Assembly (NCBI RefSeq): GCF_959025735.1 | Contig: NZ_CAUFJQ010000033.1 | Coordinates: 1-17,127 of the forward strand | From: an uncultured Streptococcus sp. | Lineage (GTDB): Bacteria > Bacillota > Bacilli > Lactobacillales > Streptococcaceae | Direction: 5' to 3' | Length of the DNA: 17,127 bases | Position numbers and translations under genes: made by a program | Notes under the pieces: model-generated | The model's database searches: none | Told to the model about the DNA's origin: nothing | Seen by the model: only the letters and a program-made list of their open reading frames with translations | Shown here: piece by piece, positions 6,563 to 13,551 of the stretch | Numbering within the stretch: the stretch's first letter is position 1 | Layout of the letters: each line of letters starts with the position of its first letter

Positions 6563-8722
6563 ATGGGATTAAAATCTCTTGAAGATGTGACGTATTTTCG
6601 TCTTAACAATGAAATCAACCGTCCAGTAAACGGCCAAATCATGCTTCATAAAGATAAAGAAGCTTTGGATGCGTTCTTTAAAGAAAATGTTGTACCAAAT
6701 ACTAAACCCTTTGACTCGATTACAGACAAGATTCAGTACCTTCTCGAGCACAATTACATTGAGAGAGCTTTTATCGAGAAATACCGTCCTGAATTTTTAG
6801 AGGAATTGGCCCAATTTATCAAAGACCAAAACTTCCAATTCAAGTCCTTCATGGCGGCCTATAAATTCTATAACCAATACGCTTTGAAAACAAATGATGG
6901 AGAATACTACCTTGAAAGCATGGAAGACCGTGTCTTCTTCAATGCTCTCTATTTTGCAGATGGAAATGAATCTATCGCGCGAGATATCGCAAACGAAATT
7001 ATCCACCAACGCTACCAACCAGCTACTCCTTCTTTCTTAAATGCTGGTCGTGCCCGCCGTGGAGAATTGGTTTCATGTTTCTTGATCCAAGTAACCGATG
7101 ATATGAATGCGATCGGACGTTCCATCAACTCTGCCCTTCAACTTTCACGTATCGGTGGTGGGGTTGGGATTTCCCTCAGCAATCTTCGTGAAGCTGGAGC
7201 ACCAATCAAAGGATATGAAGGAGCCGCTTCTGGGGTCGTACCTGTTATGAAACTCTTTGAAGATAGCTTCTCTTACTCTAACCAATTGGGACAACGCCAA
7301 GGGGCTGGGGTGGTTTACCTTAACGTCTTCCACCCAGACATCATCGCCTTCCTTTCAACTAAGAAAGAAAATGCTGATGAAAAAGTTCGGGTGAAGACTC
7401 TCTCACTTGGGGTCGTTGTGCCAGATAAGTTCTATGAGTTGGCTCGTAAGAATGAAGAAATGTACCTCTTCAGCCCATATTCTGTGGAACGTGAATACGG
7501 GGTACCATTTAACTACATCGACATCACTGAAAAATACGATGAGTTGGTTGCGAATCCAAATATCCGCAAGACTAAAATTAAGGCACGTGATTTGGAAACT
7601 GAAATTTCTAAATTGCAACAAGAATCTGGCTATCCATATGTAGTCAACATTGATACTGCTAACCGGGCAAACCCTGTTGATGGAAAAATCATCATGAGTA
7701 ACTTGTGTTCAGAGATCCTCCAGGTTCAAGAACCAAGCTTGATCAACGATGCCCAAGAATTTGTCCAAATGGGAACAGACGTCTCATGTAACCTTGGTTC
7801 AACCAACGTAGTTAACATGATGGCTTCACCTGATTTTGGTCGTTCGATTCGTGCCATGGTCCGTGCTTTGACATTCGTTACAGATAGCTCTCATATCGTG
7901 GCCGTTCCAACTATCGACCACGGAAATAAACTGGCGCATTCGTTCGGACTTGGAGCTATGGGACTTCACAGCTACCTTGCGCAACAATTGATCGAATACG
8001 GATCACCTGAGTCTGTTGAGTTTACAAGTATCTACTTCATGCTCATGAACTACTGGACTCTCGTAGAATCAAACAACATCGCGCGTGAACGTGGTGTTAC
8101 CTTCCACAACTTTGAAAAATCAGACTATGCCAACGGTACTTACTTTGATAAGTACACGACTGGAGAATTTGTACCAAAATCTGATCGCGTCAAAGAACTC
8201 TTTAAAGATATTTTTATCCCAAGTGCAGAGGATTGGGCAGAACTGCGTGCTAAAGTTCAAGCAGATGGTCTTTACCACCAAAACCGCTTGGCTGTCGCAC
8301 CAAATGGATCTATCAGTTACATCAATGACGTATCTGCTTCTATCCACCCAATTACACAACGGATTGAAGAACGCCAAGAGAAAAAAATCGGTAAGATCTA
8401 CTACCCTGCTGCTGGTTTATCAACCGAAACCATCCCTTACTACACTTCTGCCTACGACATGGATATGCGTAAGGTGATTGATGTCTATGCTGCGGCTACT
8501 GAGCATGTAGACCAAGGTCTTTCACTGACTCTCTTTATGCGCAGCGATATTCCAAAGGGTCTTTACGAATGGAAAACTGAAAACAAACAAACCACTCGTG
8601 ACTTGTCTATCCTTCGGAACTACGCCTTTAATAAGGGTATCAAGTCTATCTACTACGTCCGTACCTTTACAGATGATGGTGGAGAAGTTGGCGCCAACCA
8701 ATGTGAAAGCTGTGTCATCTAA
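6563..8722 (+). CDS. nrdE: Class Ib ribonucleotide reductase large subunit NrdE
   Basis: The catalytic alpha subunit reduces ribonucleoside diphosphates to deoxyribonucleotides. The 719 residues are typical of NrdE, and the N-terminus lacks the ATP-cone seen in class Ia enzymes. Active-site features are the redox cysteines Cys172 (in SCFLIQ) and Cys409 (in DVSCNLGS) and the catalytic NLCSE (380-384, thiyl Cys382). The tandem tyrosines Tyr697-Tyr698 (SIYYVRT) serve radical transfer, and the C-terminal CESC pair (714-717) is re-reduced by NrdH. An AAAAGGAT ribosome site lies close to the ATG. The gene is downstream of two terminator-like hairpins and followed by another before nrdF. Confidence 0.98.
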   Translation: MGLKSLEDVTYFRLNNEINRPVNGQIMLHKDKEALDAFFKENVVPNTKPFDSITDKIQYLLEHNYIERAFIEKYRPEFLEELAQFIKDQNFQFKSFMAAYKFYNQYALKTNDGEYYLESMEDRVFFNALYFADGNESIARDIANEIIHQRYQPATPSFLNAGRARRGELVSCFLIQVTDDMNAIGRSINSALQLSRIGGGVGISLSNLREAGAPIKGYEGAASGVVPVMKLFEDSFSYSNQLGQRQGAGVVYLNVFHPDIIAFLSTKKENADEKVRVKTLSLGVVVPDKFYELARKNEEMYLFSPYSVEREYGVPFNYIDITEKYDELVANPNIRKTKIKARDLETEISKLQQESGYPYVVNIDTANRANPVDGKIIMSNLCSEILQVQEPSLINDAQEFVQMGTDVSCNLGSTNVVNMMASPDFGRSIRAMVRALTFVTDSSHIVAVPTIDHGNKLAHSFGLGAMGLHSYLAQQLIEYGSPESVEFTSIYFMLMNYWTLVESNNIARERGVTFHNFEKSDYANGTYFDKYTTGEFVPKSDRVKELFKDIFIPSAEDWAELRAKVQADGLYHQNRLAVAPNGSISYINDVSASIHPITQRIEERQEKKIGKIYYPAAGLSTETIPYYTSAYDMDMRKVIDVYAAATEHVDQGLSLTLFMRSDIPKGLYEWKTENKQTTRDLSILRNYAFNKGIKSIYYVRTFTDDGGEVGANQCESCVI

Positions 8723-8744
8723 TCCGCTATCCTAGATAGCTATC

Positions 8745-8767
8745 AAAAGTCGGTTCGCCGACTTTTT
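8745..8767 (+). terminator. Intrinsic terminator after nrdE
   Basis: AAAAGTCGG (8745-8753) pairs perfectly with CCGACTTTT (8758-8766) around a TTCG tetraloop, and the T-rich tail completes an intrinsic terminator. The A/T-rich arms make it potentially bidirectional. It sits 22 nt after the nrdE stop codon, so nrdF must be reached by readthrough or by its own promoter. Confidence 0.85.
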
Positions 8768-8773
8768 GTGCGG

Positions 8774-8798
8774 TATTCTATCAATTTATGGTAGAATA
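8774..8798 (+). promoter_or_regulatory. Candidate nrdF promoter embedded in a palindrome
   Basis: TGGTAGAAT (8789-8797) is an extended -10 element directly after the nrdE terminator and about 39 nt before the nrdF start. No good -35 exists at 16-18 bp. The -10 lies in the right arm of a 10-bp inverted repeat (8774-8783 and 8789-8798, one G-U or mismatch, 5-nt spacer). The repeat could be an operator or an RNA hairpin, or it could be incidental. Confidence 0.5.
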
Positions 8799-8835
8799 GT
8801 AACGATTGAATGAATTGAAAAAGAAAGTGATGCAA

Positions 8836-9795
8836 ATGGAAACATACTACAAAGCCATTAACTGGAATGCGATCGAAGATGTCATCGATAAATCGACCTG
8901 GGAAAAACTGACAGAGCAATTCTGGTTGGATACACGTATCCCTTTGTCAAACGACTTGGATGACTGGAGAAAGTTGTCGAATAAAGAAAAAGACCTAGTT
9001 GGTAAAGTCTTTGGGGGATTGACCCTTCTAGATACCATGCAATCTGAAACAGGTGTTCAAGCTCTTCGTGCGGATATTCGTACTCCCCATGAAGAAGCTG
9101 TCTTTAACAACATCCAATTTATGGAATCTGTCCATGCTAAGTCTTACTCTTCTATCTTTTCTACTTTGAATACCAAGTCAGAAATCGAAGAGATTTTCGA
9201 ATGGACCAACACCAACCCTTTCCTTCAAAAGAAGGCAGAAATCATCAACGAAATCTACCTCAATGGGACTCCCCTTGAAAAGAAAGTCGCCAGCGTCTTC
9301 CTTGAAACCTTCCTCTTCTACTCTGGTTTCTTCACACCTCTCTACTATCTTGGAAACAACAAATTGGCCAACGTAGCTGAAATCATCAAGTTGATCATTC
9401 GAGACGAATCAGTTCACGGAACCTATATCGGCTACAAGTTCCAACTTGGATTTAACGAATTACCAGAAGAAGAACAAGAAAAACTCAAAGAGTGGATGTA
9501 TGATCTGCTCTACACCCTCTATGAAAACGAAGAAGGCTATACAGAAAGCCTCTATGACGGTGTTGGCTGGACTGAGGAAGTCAAGACCTTCCTTCGCTAC
9601 AACGCCAATAAAGCCCTCATGAACTTGGGACAAGATCCGCTCTTCCCAGACTCAGCAGATGACGTTAACCCAATCGTCATGAACGGAATCTCAACCGGTA
9701 CCTCTAACCACGACTTCTTCTCTCAAGTCGGAAATGGTTACCTTCTCGGTGAAGTAGAAGCCATGCAGGATGACGATTACAATTACGGACTATAA
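8836..9795 (+). CDS. nrdF: Class Ib ribonucleotide reductase small subunit NrdF
   Basis: The beta subunit holds the di-metal site (manganese or iron) and tyrosyl radical that start NrdE catalysis. Counting from METYYKAINW, the expected residues are all present: Asp66, Glu97, His100, radical Tyr104, Glu157, Glu191 and His194. The C-terminal tail DDDYNYGL is the kind that docks to NrdE. The reading frame is open upstream to a TTG at 8806 and an ATG at 8830. I chose 8836 because it gives the family length of 319 residues and is preceded by a sequence matching 9 of 11 positions of the extended Shine-Dalgarno AAGGAGGTGAT at good spacing. NrdI, the flavodoxin needed to assemble the manganese cofactor, is not encoded here. 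Confidence 0.97.
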   Translation: METYYKAINWNAIEDVIDKSTWEKLTEQFWLDTRIPLSNDLDDWRKLSNKEKDLVGKVFGGLTLLDTMQSETGVQALRADIRTPHEEAVFNNIQFMESVHAKSYSSIFSTLNTKSEIEEIFEWTNTNPFLQKKAEIINEIYLNGTPLEKKVASVFLETFLFYSGFFTPLYYLGNNKLANVAEIIKLIIRDESVHGTYIGYKFQLGFNELPEEEQEKLKEWMYDLLYTLYENEEGYTESLYDGVGWTEEVKTFLRYNANKALMNLGQDPLFPDSADDVNPIVMNGISTGTSNHDFFSQVGNGYLLGEVEAMQDDDYNYGL

Positions 9796-9799
9796 GAAG

Positions 9800-9827
9800 A
9801 AAAGCCTTTCCGTTTGGAAAGGTTTTT
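9800..9827 (+). terminator. Intrinsic terminator of nrdF
   Basis: CCTTTCC (9805-9811), loop GTTT and GGAAAGG (9816-9822) form a perfect 7-bp stem followed by TTTTT. The upstream AAAAG can extend the stem. It begins about 5 nt after the nrdF stop codon. Confidence 0.9.
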
Positions 9828-9840
9828 AAATGTAGACAAC

Positions 9841-9865
9841 CTATTGTTTTACATAAAACAGATAG
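9841..9865. repeat. Small imperfect inverted repeat downstream of nrdF
   Basis: CTAT plus TGTTTT (9841-9850) can pair with AAAACA plus ATAG (9855-9860 and 9862-9865) with one bulged G and a 4-nt loop. It is AT-rich, has no clear U run after it and no evident function. Confidence 0.4.
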
Positions 9866-9902
9866 ATGATTTTCAAAAAATGACTTTTATTTTTTAAAGA
9901 TT

Positions 9903-10042
9903 AAAAACTTTCCGCCGTGAGAAAAGTGTCTGAGACTTAGTAGTCTCAGACACTCGGAATTCTTGAGACCTTAGTCTCAAGAATTAGTCATGGAACTTCG
10001 TAGAAGTTCGCTGACGTCCGTACTCACCTAAGGAAAGTTTTT
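9903..10042. repeat. 140-bp multi-hairpin element with terminal inverted repeats
   Basis: The ends are perfect 11-bp inverted repeats, AAAAACTTTCC (9903-9913) and GGAAAGTTTTT (10032-10042). Inside is a second pair, GTGAG (9917-9921) and CTCAC (10023-10027). Between these stand three perfect hairpins: 13 bp (9925-9937 with 9942-9954), 12 bp (9958-9969 with 9974-9985) and 7 bp (9993-9999 with 10003-10009). The overall fold would be a three-armed junction on a stem, possible in RNA from either strand or as extruded DNA. It has no open reading frame. It sits between the convergent ends of nrdF and alaS, a typical neutral site for a small non-autonomous repeat of the BOX/RUP/MITE kind. I saw no target-site duplication and no transposase. 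A structured non-coding RNA is the main alternative. The structure is certain; its nature is not. Confidence 0.8.
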
Positions 10043-10069
10043 CAGAAGACTTTATCTTCAATCTGAACC

Positions 10070-10093
10070 CTTTCCAGACGGAAAGTTTTTTTT
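10070..10093 (+). terminator. Second plus-strand terminator after the multi-hairpin element
   Basis: CTTTCC (10070-10075), loop AGAC and GGAAAG (10080-10085) are followed by eight T residues (10086-10093). It resembles the nrdF terminator at 9800-9827 in stem sequence. It could be a back-up for nrdF or the terminator of a transcript covering 9903-10042. Confidence 0.8.
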
Positions 10094-10130
10094 GTTGCAA
10101 TCTTTTTCTAATTGGATTTACTTCTTTTTT

Positions 10131-10162
10131 GAAAAAAGAGGTTGGACAAAGATCCAACCTCT
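10131..10162 (-). terminator. Intrinsic terminator of alaS
   Basis: A perfect 10-bp stem (10137-10146 with 10153-10162) with a 6-nt loop is followed in the minus direction by six T residues. It lies 7 nt beyond the alaS stop codon. Confidence 0.92.
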
Positions 10163-10169
10163 CCGATGA

Positions 10170-12788
10170 TTACAATTTACCTGCTACGGCATCCAACAAT
10201 TCTTGGATTTTCGCTTGGTTGCTTCCTCCTGCCATGGCCATGTCTGGTTTACCACCACCACGTCCATCGACGATTGGAGCCAATTCTTTAACCAAGTTAC
10301 CTGAGTGGATGTCTTTAGACTTGCTAGCTACGAGAAGGTTGACCTTGTCACCGATAGCTGCGACAAGAACAAGCACATCAGAGTAATCTTTTTGTTTCCA
10401 GTTATCCGCAAAGGTACGAAGAGCACCTGCATCTGATACAGAAACTTGGCTGGCAATGTAACGGTGTCCATTTGCTTCTTGAACATTCTTGAAGACATCG
10501 CCTGCTGCCGCTGCTGCCGCTTTTTCCTTCAATTCTGCATTTTCTTTTTGCAATTGACGGAGTTGTTCTTGAAGACCTTCCACCTTGTGAGGGACTTCCT
10601 TAAGTTGAGGTGCTTTCAAGGTTGCTGCGACTGCTTTCAGTGCATCTTCTTGTTCACGATAAGCTTCGAAGGCTTCCTTACCAGTCACTGCCAAGATACG
10701 ACGAGTTCCTGATCCGATCCCTTCTTCTTTGACAATCTTGAAGAGACCAATTTCAGAAGTATTGCCTACGTGGGTACCACCACAGAGTTCCACTGAGTAG
10801 TCACCAATGGTTACAACACGGACTTCTTTACCGTATTTCTCACCAAAGAGGGCCATGGCTCCCATCTCTTTAGCAGTATCGATGTCTGTTTCAATCGTTT
10901 CGACTGCGATCGCTTCCCAAATCTTTTCATTGACTTGTTGTTCAATAGCACGCAATTCTTCTGGAGTCACAGCTTGGAAGTGAGTGAAGTCAAAGCGAAG
11001 GAATTCTACTTCATTGAGAGATCCCGCTTGGGTTGCGTGGTTACCAAGGATATTGTGAAGAGCCGCATGGAGCAAGTGAGTCGCAGTGTGGTTCTTCATG
11101 ACACGATGACGACGATTGGTATCGATAGCCAAGGTGTATTCTTGGTTCAAGGCAAGAGGAGCAAGAACTTCAACAGTATGAAGTGGTTGTCCATTTGGTG
11201 CTTTTTGAACGTCTGTCACAGTCGCTACGACGTTTCCTGCAGCATCCAAGATTTGACCATGGTCCGCAACTTGTCCACCCATTTCAGCGTAGAATGGAGT
11301 TTCTGCAAAGATCAGTGATGCAGTTCCTTCAGATACAGCTTCTACTTCTGCATTGTCTGCTACGATTGCTACCAACTTAGAAGGCAATTGGCTGGCATTG
11401 TAGTTGAAGCTACTTTCAACTGTAATGTTTTGAAGGGTTTCATTTTGCATCCCCATAGATCCACCTTTAACAGCTGATGCACGCGCACGTTCTTGTTGTT
11501 CCTTCATAGCTGCTTCAAAACCGTCACGATCGACTGTCATTCCAGCTTCTTCAGCGATTTCTTCTGTCAATTCTACTGGGAATCCGTATGTATCATAGAG
11601 TTTGAAGACATCTTGACCAGCAATCACTGTTTGACCTTTGGCTTTCAAGTCTTCAACGATGGTTTGGGCAAAGTGTTGACCAGAGTTCAAGGTACGAGCA
11701 AATGACTCTTCTTCACTCTTGATAATTTTTTCGATAAAGTCTTGTTTTTCAAGTACTTCTGGGTAGTAGCTTTCCATGATCTTCCCAACGGTTGGAACCA
11801 ATTTATACAAGAAGGTTCCTTCGATCCCCAATTTTTGACCATGCATGGAAGCACGACGGAGGAGACGACGAAGAACGTAACCGCGTCCTTCATTACCTGG
11901 AAGAGCCCCATCACCAATCGCAAATGAAAGCGAACGAATGTGGTCAGCAATGACCTTGAAGCTCATATTGTCGCCATCTGGATCATAGGTTTTACCAGAC
12001 ATCTTTTCCACTTCACGAATGATTGGCATGAAGAGGTCTGTTTCAAAGTTAGTCTTGGCCCCTTGGATAACGGCTACCAAACGTTCCAAACCTGCACCCG
12101 TATCAATGTTCTTGTGTGGCAATTCCTTGTACTCACTACGAGGAACAGCAGGGTCAGCGTTAAATTGTGACAAAACAATGTTCCAGATTTCGATGTAACG
12201 GTCGTTTTCGATATCTTCTGCAAGCAGACGAAGACCGATATTTTCAGGGTCAAAGGCTTCTCCACGGTCAAAGAAGATTTCTGTATCTGGTCCAGAAGGC
12301 CCCGCACCGATTTCCCAGAAGTTGTCTTCGATTGGGATCAAGTGACTTGGATCTACACCAACAGCGATCCAACGGTTGTATGAATCCTTGTCGTCAGGGT
12401 AATAGGTCATGTAAAGTTTGTCTTTAGGGAAATCAAACCATTCAGGGCTTGTCAAAAGTTCATAAGCCCACGTAATGGCTTCATCACGGAAATAATCTCC
12501 GATTGAGAAGTTCCCCAACATTTCAAACATGGTATGGTGACGAGCAGTCTTCCCTACGTTTTCGATATCATTGGTACGGATGGCTTTTTGAGCATTTGTA
12601 ATCCGTGGATTTTCAGGTTTGATGGTTCCATCGAAGTATTTCTTAAGAGTGGCAACCCCTGAGTTAATCCACAAAAGTGTAGGGTCGTTTACAGGAACCA
12701 AGCTAACAGATGGTTCTACAGAGTGGCCTTTGCTTGCCCAGAAATCAAGCCACATTTGACGAACTTGTGCACTAGATAATTGTTTCAT
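10170..12788 (-). CDS. alaS: Alanyl-tRNA synthetase
   Basis: The cytoplasmic class II synthetase charges tRNA-Ala. The 872 residues have the complete AlaRS layout. The N-terminal aminoacylation domain comes first (RTNDIENVGKTARHHTMFEM around 71-90, GAGLERL around 231-237). The editing domain follows, with zinc/catalytic residues His567 and His571 in HTATH and Cys669 and His673 in CGGTH. A short coiled coil (about 735-762) leads to the C-Ala/DHHA1 domain with DGRGGGKPDM (841-850). The start MKQLSSAQVR has a TTAGGAGA ribosome site. It lies 24 nt after the small LURP-one-like gene. Its own upstream gap holds no promoter, so it is most likely transcribed from the T-box leader at 13299-13517, whose inferred specifier is an alanine codon. 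Confidence 0.98.
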   Translation of the reverse strand: MKQLSSAQVRQMWLDFWASKGHSVEPSVSLVPVNDPTLLWINSGVATLKKYFDGTIKPENPRITNAQKAIRTNDIENVGKTARHHTMFEMLGNFSIGDYFRDEAITWAYELLTSPEWFDFPKDKLYMTYYPDDKDSYNRWIAVGVDPSHLIPIEDNFWEIGAGPSGPDTEIFFDRGEAFDPENIGLRLLAEDIENDRYIEIWNIVLSQFNADPAVPRSEYKELPHKNIDTGAGLERLVAVIQGAKTNFETDLFMPIIREVEKMSGKTYDPDGDNMSFKVIADHIRSLSFAIGDGALPGNEGRGYVLRRLLRRASMHGQKLGIEGTFLYKLVPTVGKIMESYYPEVLEKQDFIEKIIKSEEESFARTLNSGQHFAQTIVEDLKAKGQTVIAGQDVFKLYDTYGFPVELTEEIAEEAGMTVDRDGFEAAMKEQQERARASAVKGGSMGMQNETLQNITVESSFNYNASQLPSKLVAIVADNAEVEAVSEGTASLIFAETPFYAEMGGQVADHGQILDAAGNVVATVTDVQKAPNGQPLHTVEVLAPLALNQEYTLAIDTNRRHRVMKNHTATHLLHAALHNILGNHATQAGSLNEVEFLRFDFTHFQAVTPEELRAIEQQVNEKIWEAIAVETIETDIDTAKEMGAMALFGEKYGKEVRVVTIGDYSVELCGGTHVGNTSEIGLFKIVKEEGIGSGTRRILAVTGKEAFEAYREQEDALKAVAATLKAPQLKEVPHKVEGLQEQLRQLQKENAELKEKAAAAAAGDVFKNVQEANGHRYIASQVSVSDAGALRTFADNWKQKDYSDVLVLVAAIGDKVNLLVASKSKDIHSGNLVKELAPIVDGRGGGKPDMAMAGGSNQAKIQELLDAVAGKL

Positions 12789-12812
12789 ATTTGTCTCCTA
12801 ATTTTTTTAAGA

Positions 12813-13298
12813 TTAATTTGCGCCAGCTTCTAACATTTCGACATAATCGATGGCGACACAAAGTGAGATGACTAAATCAGCGTATTCATCCTCATACACC
12901 GATACTTGGTAGGTAGAGGTTAGATGAAAGAGTTCCTTGCTAATCTCAGCGACGATTTGATCCCGATCATCAAACAATTTGAATTCTAGGTCCCAGATAT
13001 TTCCCTGTACCCGCAGTCCCAAATCTTCGATATCGTATTTATCCCTGAAGAGCGTCAGCTTTTTATGGATAAAAAAGCGATCCCCATCCTTCAACTCAAC
13101 CACAAACTTGGGAAGAAAGCTGATTGTTTTTTTGGTGATATGGCTCACTTCTTGTCCATTCTTATCGTAGATGGTAAAAGTCTTGGGAATCTTAAGAAAA
13201 GATCCCTCAACCTGGTACTCAACATTTCCCAACTCATCTTTGATATCGAACCGCTCGCCACCCAATCGAAATTTTTGTTTCACTTGATAGGTTCGCAT
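12813..13298 (-). CDS. LURP-one-related (YxjI-type) protein of unknown role
   Basis: This is a 161-residue protein beginning MRTYQVKQKFRLGGERFDI. Alternating short beta-strand patterns, phrases such as YQVEGSFLKIPKTFTIYD, and an acidic-hydrophobic C-terminus suggest the tubby-like beta-barrel LOR/YxjI family. That assignment is by recognition, not by search. No signal peptide or membrane segment is visible, so it is probably cytoplasmic. The frame stays open to 13391, but the upstream part reads through the T-box terminator. The AAAGGAG ribosome site at normal spacing fixes the start at 13298. It is the first gene behind an alanine-type T-box leader and is followed after 24 nt by alaS, so it is probably induced with alaS when charged tRNA-Ala is scarce. 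No biochemical function can be given. Confidence 0.88.
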   Translation of the reverse strand: MRTYQVKQKFRLGGERFDIKDELGNVEYQVEGSFLKIPKTFTIYDKNGQEVSHITKKTISFLPKFVVELKDGDRFFIHKKLTLFRDKYDIEDLGLRVQGNIWDLEFKLFDDRDQIVAEISKELFHLTSTYQVSVYEDEYADLVISLCVAIDYVEMLEAGAN

Positions 13299-13310
13299 CT
13301 TTTGATCTCC

Positions 13311-13517
13311 TTTAAAAAGCTCCAGACAACTGCCCATAAACAAAAGACAAGCCACTAAACGAAGGGCGAAAAACCGCGGTACCACCTTCATTCAATGAAC
13401 TTGTCATTCTTCATTTTATATGCAATTGTCTCAGCCGAGTAGCAAAATCATTTCTCTTCCATGGCTCACACCCCCGCCACTTCTCTGATTCCGAGTAACA
13501 ATGATTTATTCTCAACT
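13311..13517 (-). promoter_or_regulatory. T-box riboswitch, inferred alanine specificity
   Basis: The diagnostic T-box bulge UGGUACC (complement of 13378-13384) lies in a complete antiterminator: GAAGG/CCUUC outer helix (13385-13389 with 13361-13365) and GCG/CGC inner helix. Stem I begins at the predicted transcript start. AGUUGAG (13511-13517) pairs with CUCGGCU (13433-13439), then an internal loop on the 3' side reads UGCUA (13440-13444), then an 8-bp helix (13500-13507 with 13445-13452). That loop places GCU, an Ala codon followed by a purine, as specifier. A distal GUGGC/GCCAU hairpin containing GGUGUGAG resembles the conserved stem I apex. UGGU would match an ACCA tRNA end, as in tRNA-Ala. 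Downstream genes are the LURP-one-like gene and alaS. Confidence 0.92.
13314..13365 (-). terminator. Terminator stem of the T-box riboswitch
   Basis: On the minus strand, CUUCG near 13360-13364 can pair with UGGAG near 13320-13324, continued inward by UAGU/GUUG and GCUUGU/AUGGGC with small internal loops. Five U residues follow (complement of 13314-13318). Many pairs are G-U, so the stem is irregular. It reuses the 3' arm of the antiterminator, making the two folds mutually exclusive as T-box control requires. Confidence 0.6.
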
Positions 13518-13522
13518 ATTTC

Positions 13523-13551
13523 ATTATACAAGTTCCAAAAGGAACCGTCAA
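13523..13551 (-). promoter_or_regulatory. Promoter of the T-box leader / alaS operon
   Basis: On the minus strand, -35 TTGACG (13546-13551), a 17-bp spacer and a perfect TATAAT (13523-13528) are present. The -35 directly abuts the prsA stop codon. The spacer contains GTTCC-TTTT-GGAAC, a small palindrome. Predicted start near 13516 coincides with the base of stem I. Confidence 0.88.

Noticed and set aside
8806..8835. Ten-residue N-terminal extension of NrdF from a TTG at 8806 or ATG at 8830
   Set aside because: The ATG at 8836 gives the family length of 319 residues and has an extended Shine-Dalgarno match at proper spacing; TTG at 8806 has none.
9903..10042. Possible CRISPR array or tRNA cluster suggested by repeated palindromes
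   Set aside because: There are no regularly spaced direct repeats with unique spacers and no tRNA-like T-loop or acceptor ends; the three hairpins differ.
10113..10140. A-run/T-run self-complementary stretch next to the alaS terminator as a separate hairpin
   Set aside because: It is simply the U tail of the alaS terminator followed by an A run; it needs no separate function.
13299..13391. 31-residue N-terminal extension of the LURP-one-like protein starting at 13391, resembling a hydrophobic leader
   Set aside because: The stretch encodes the T-box antiterminator and terminator. The good AAAGGAG ribosome site lies in front of the internal ATG at 13298.
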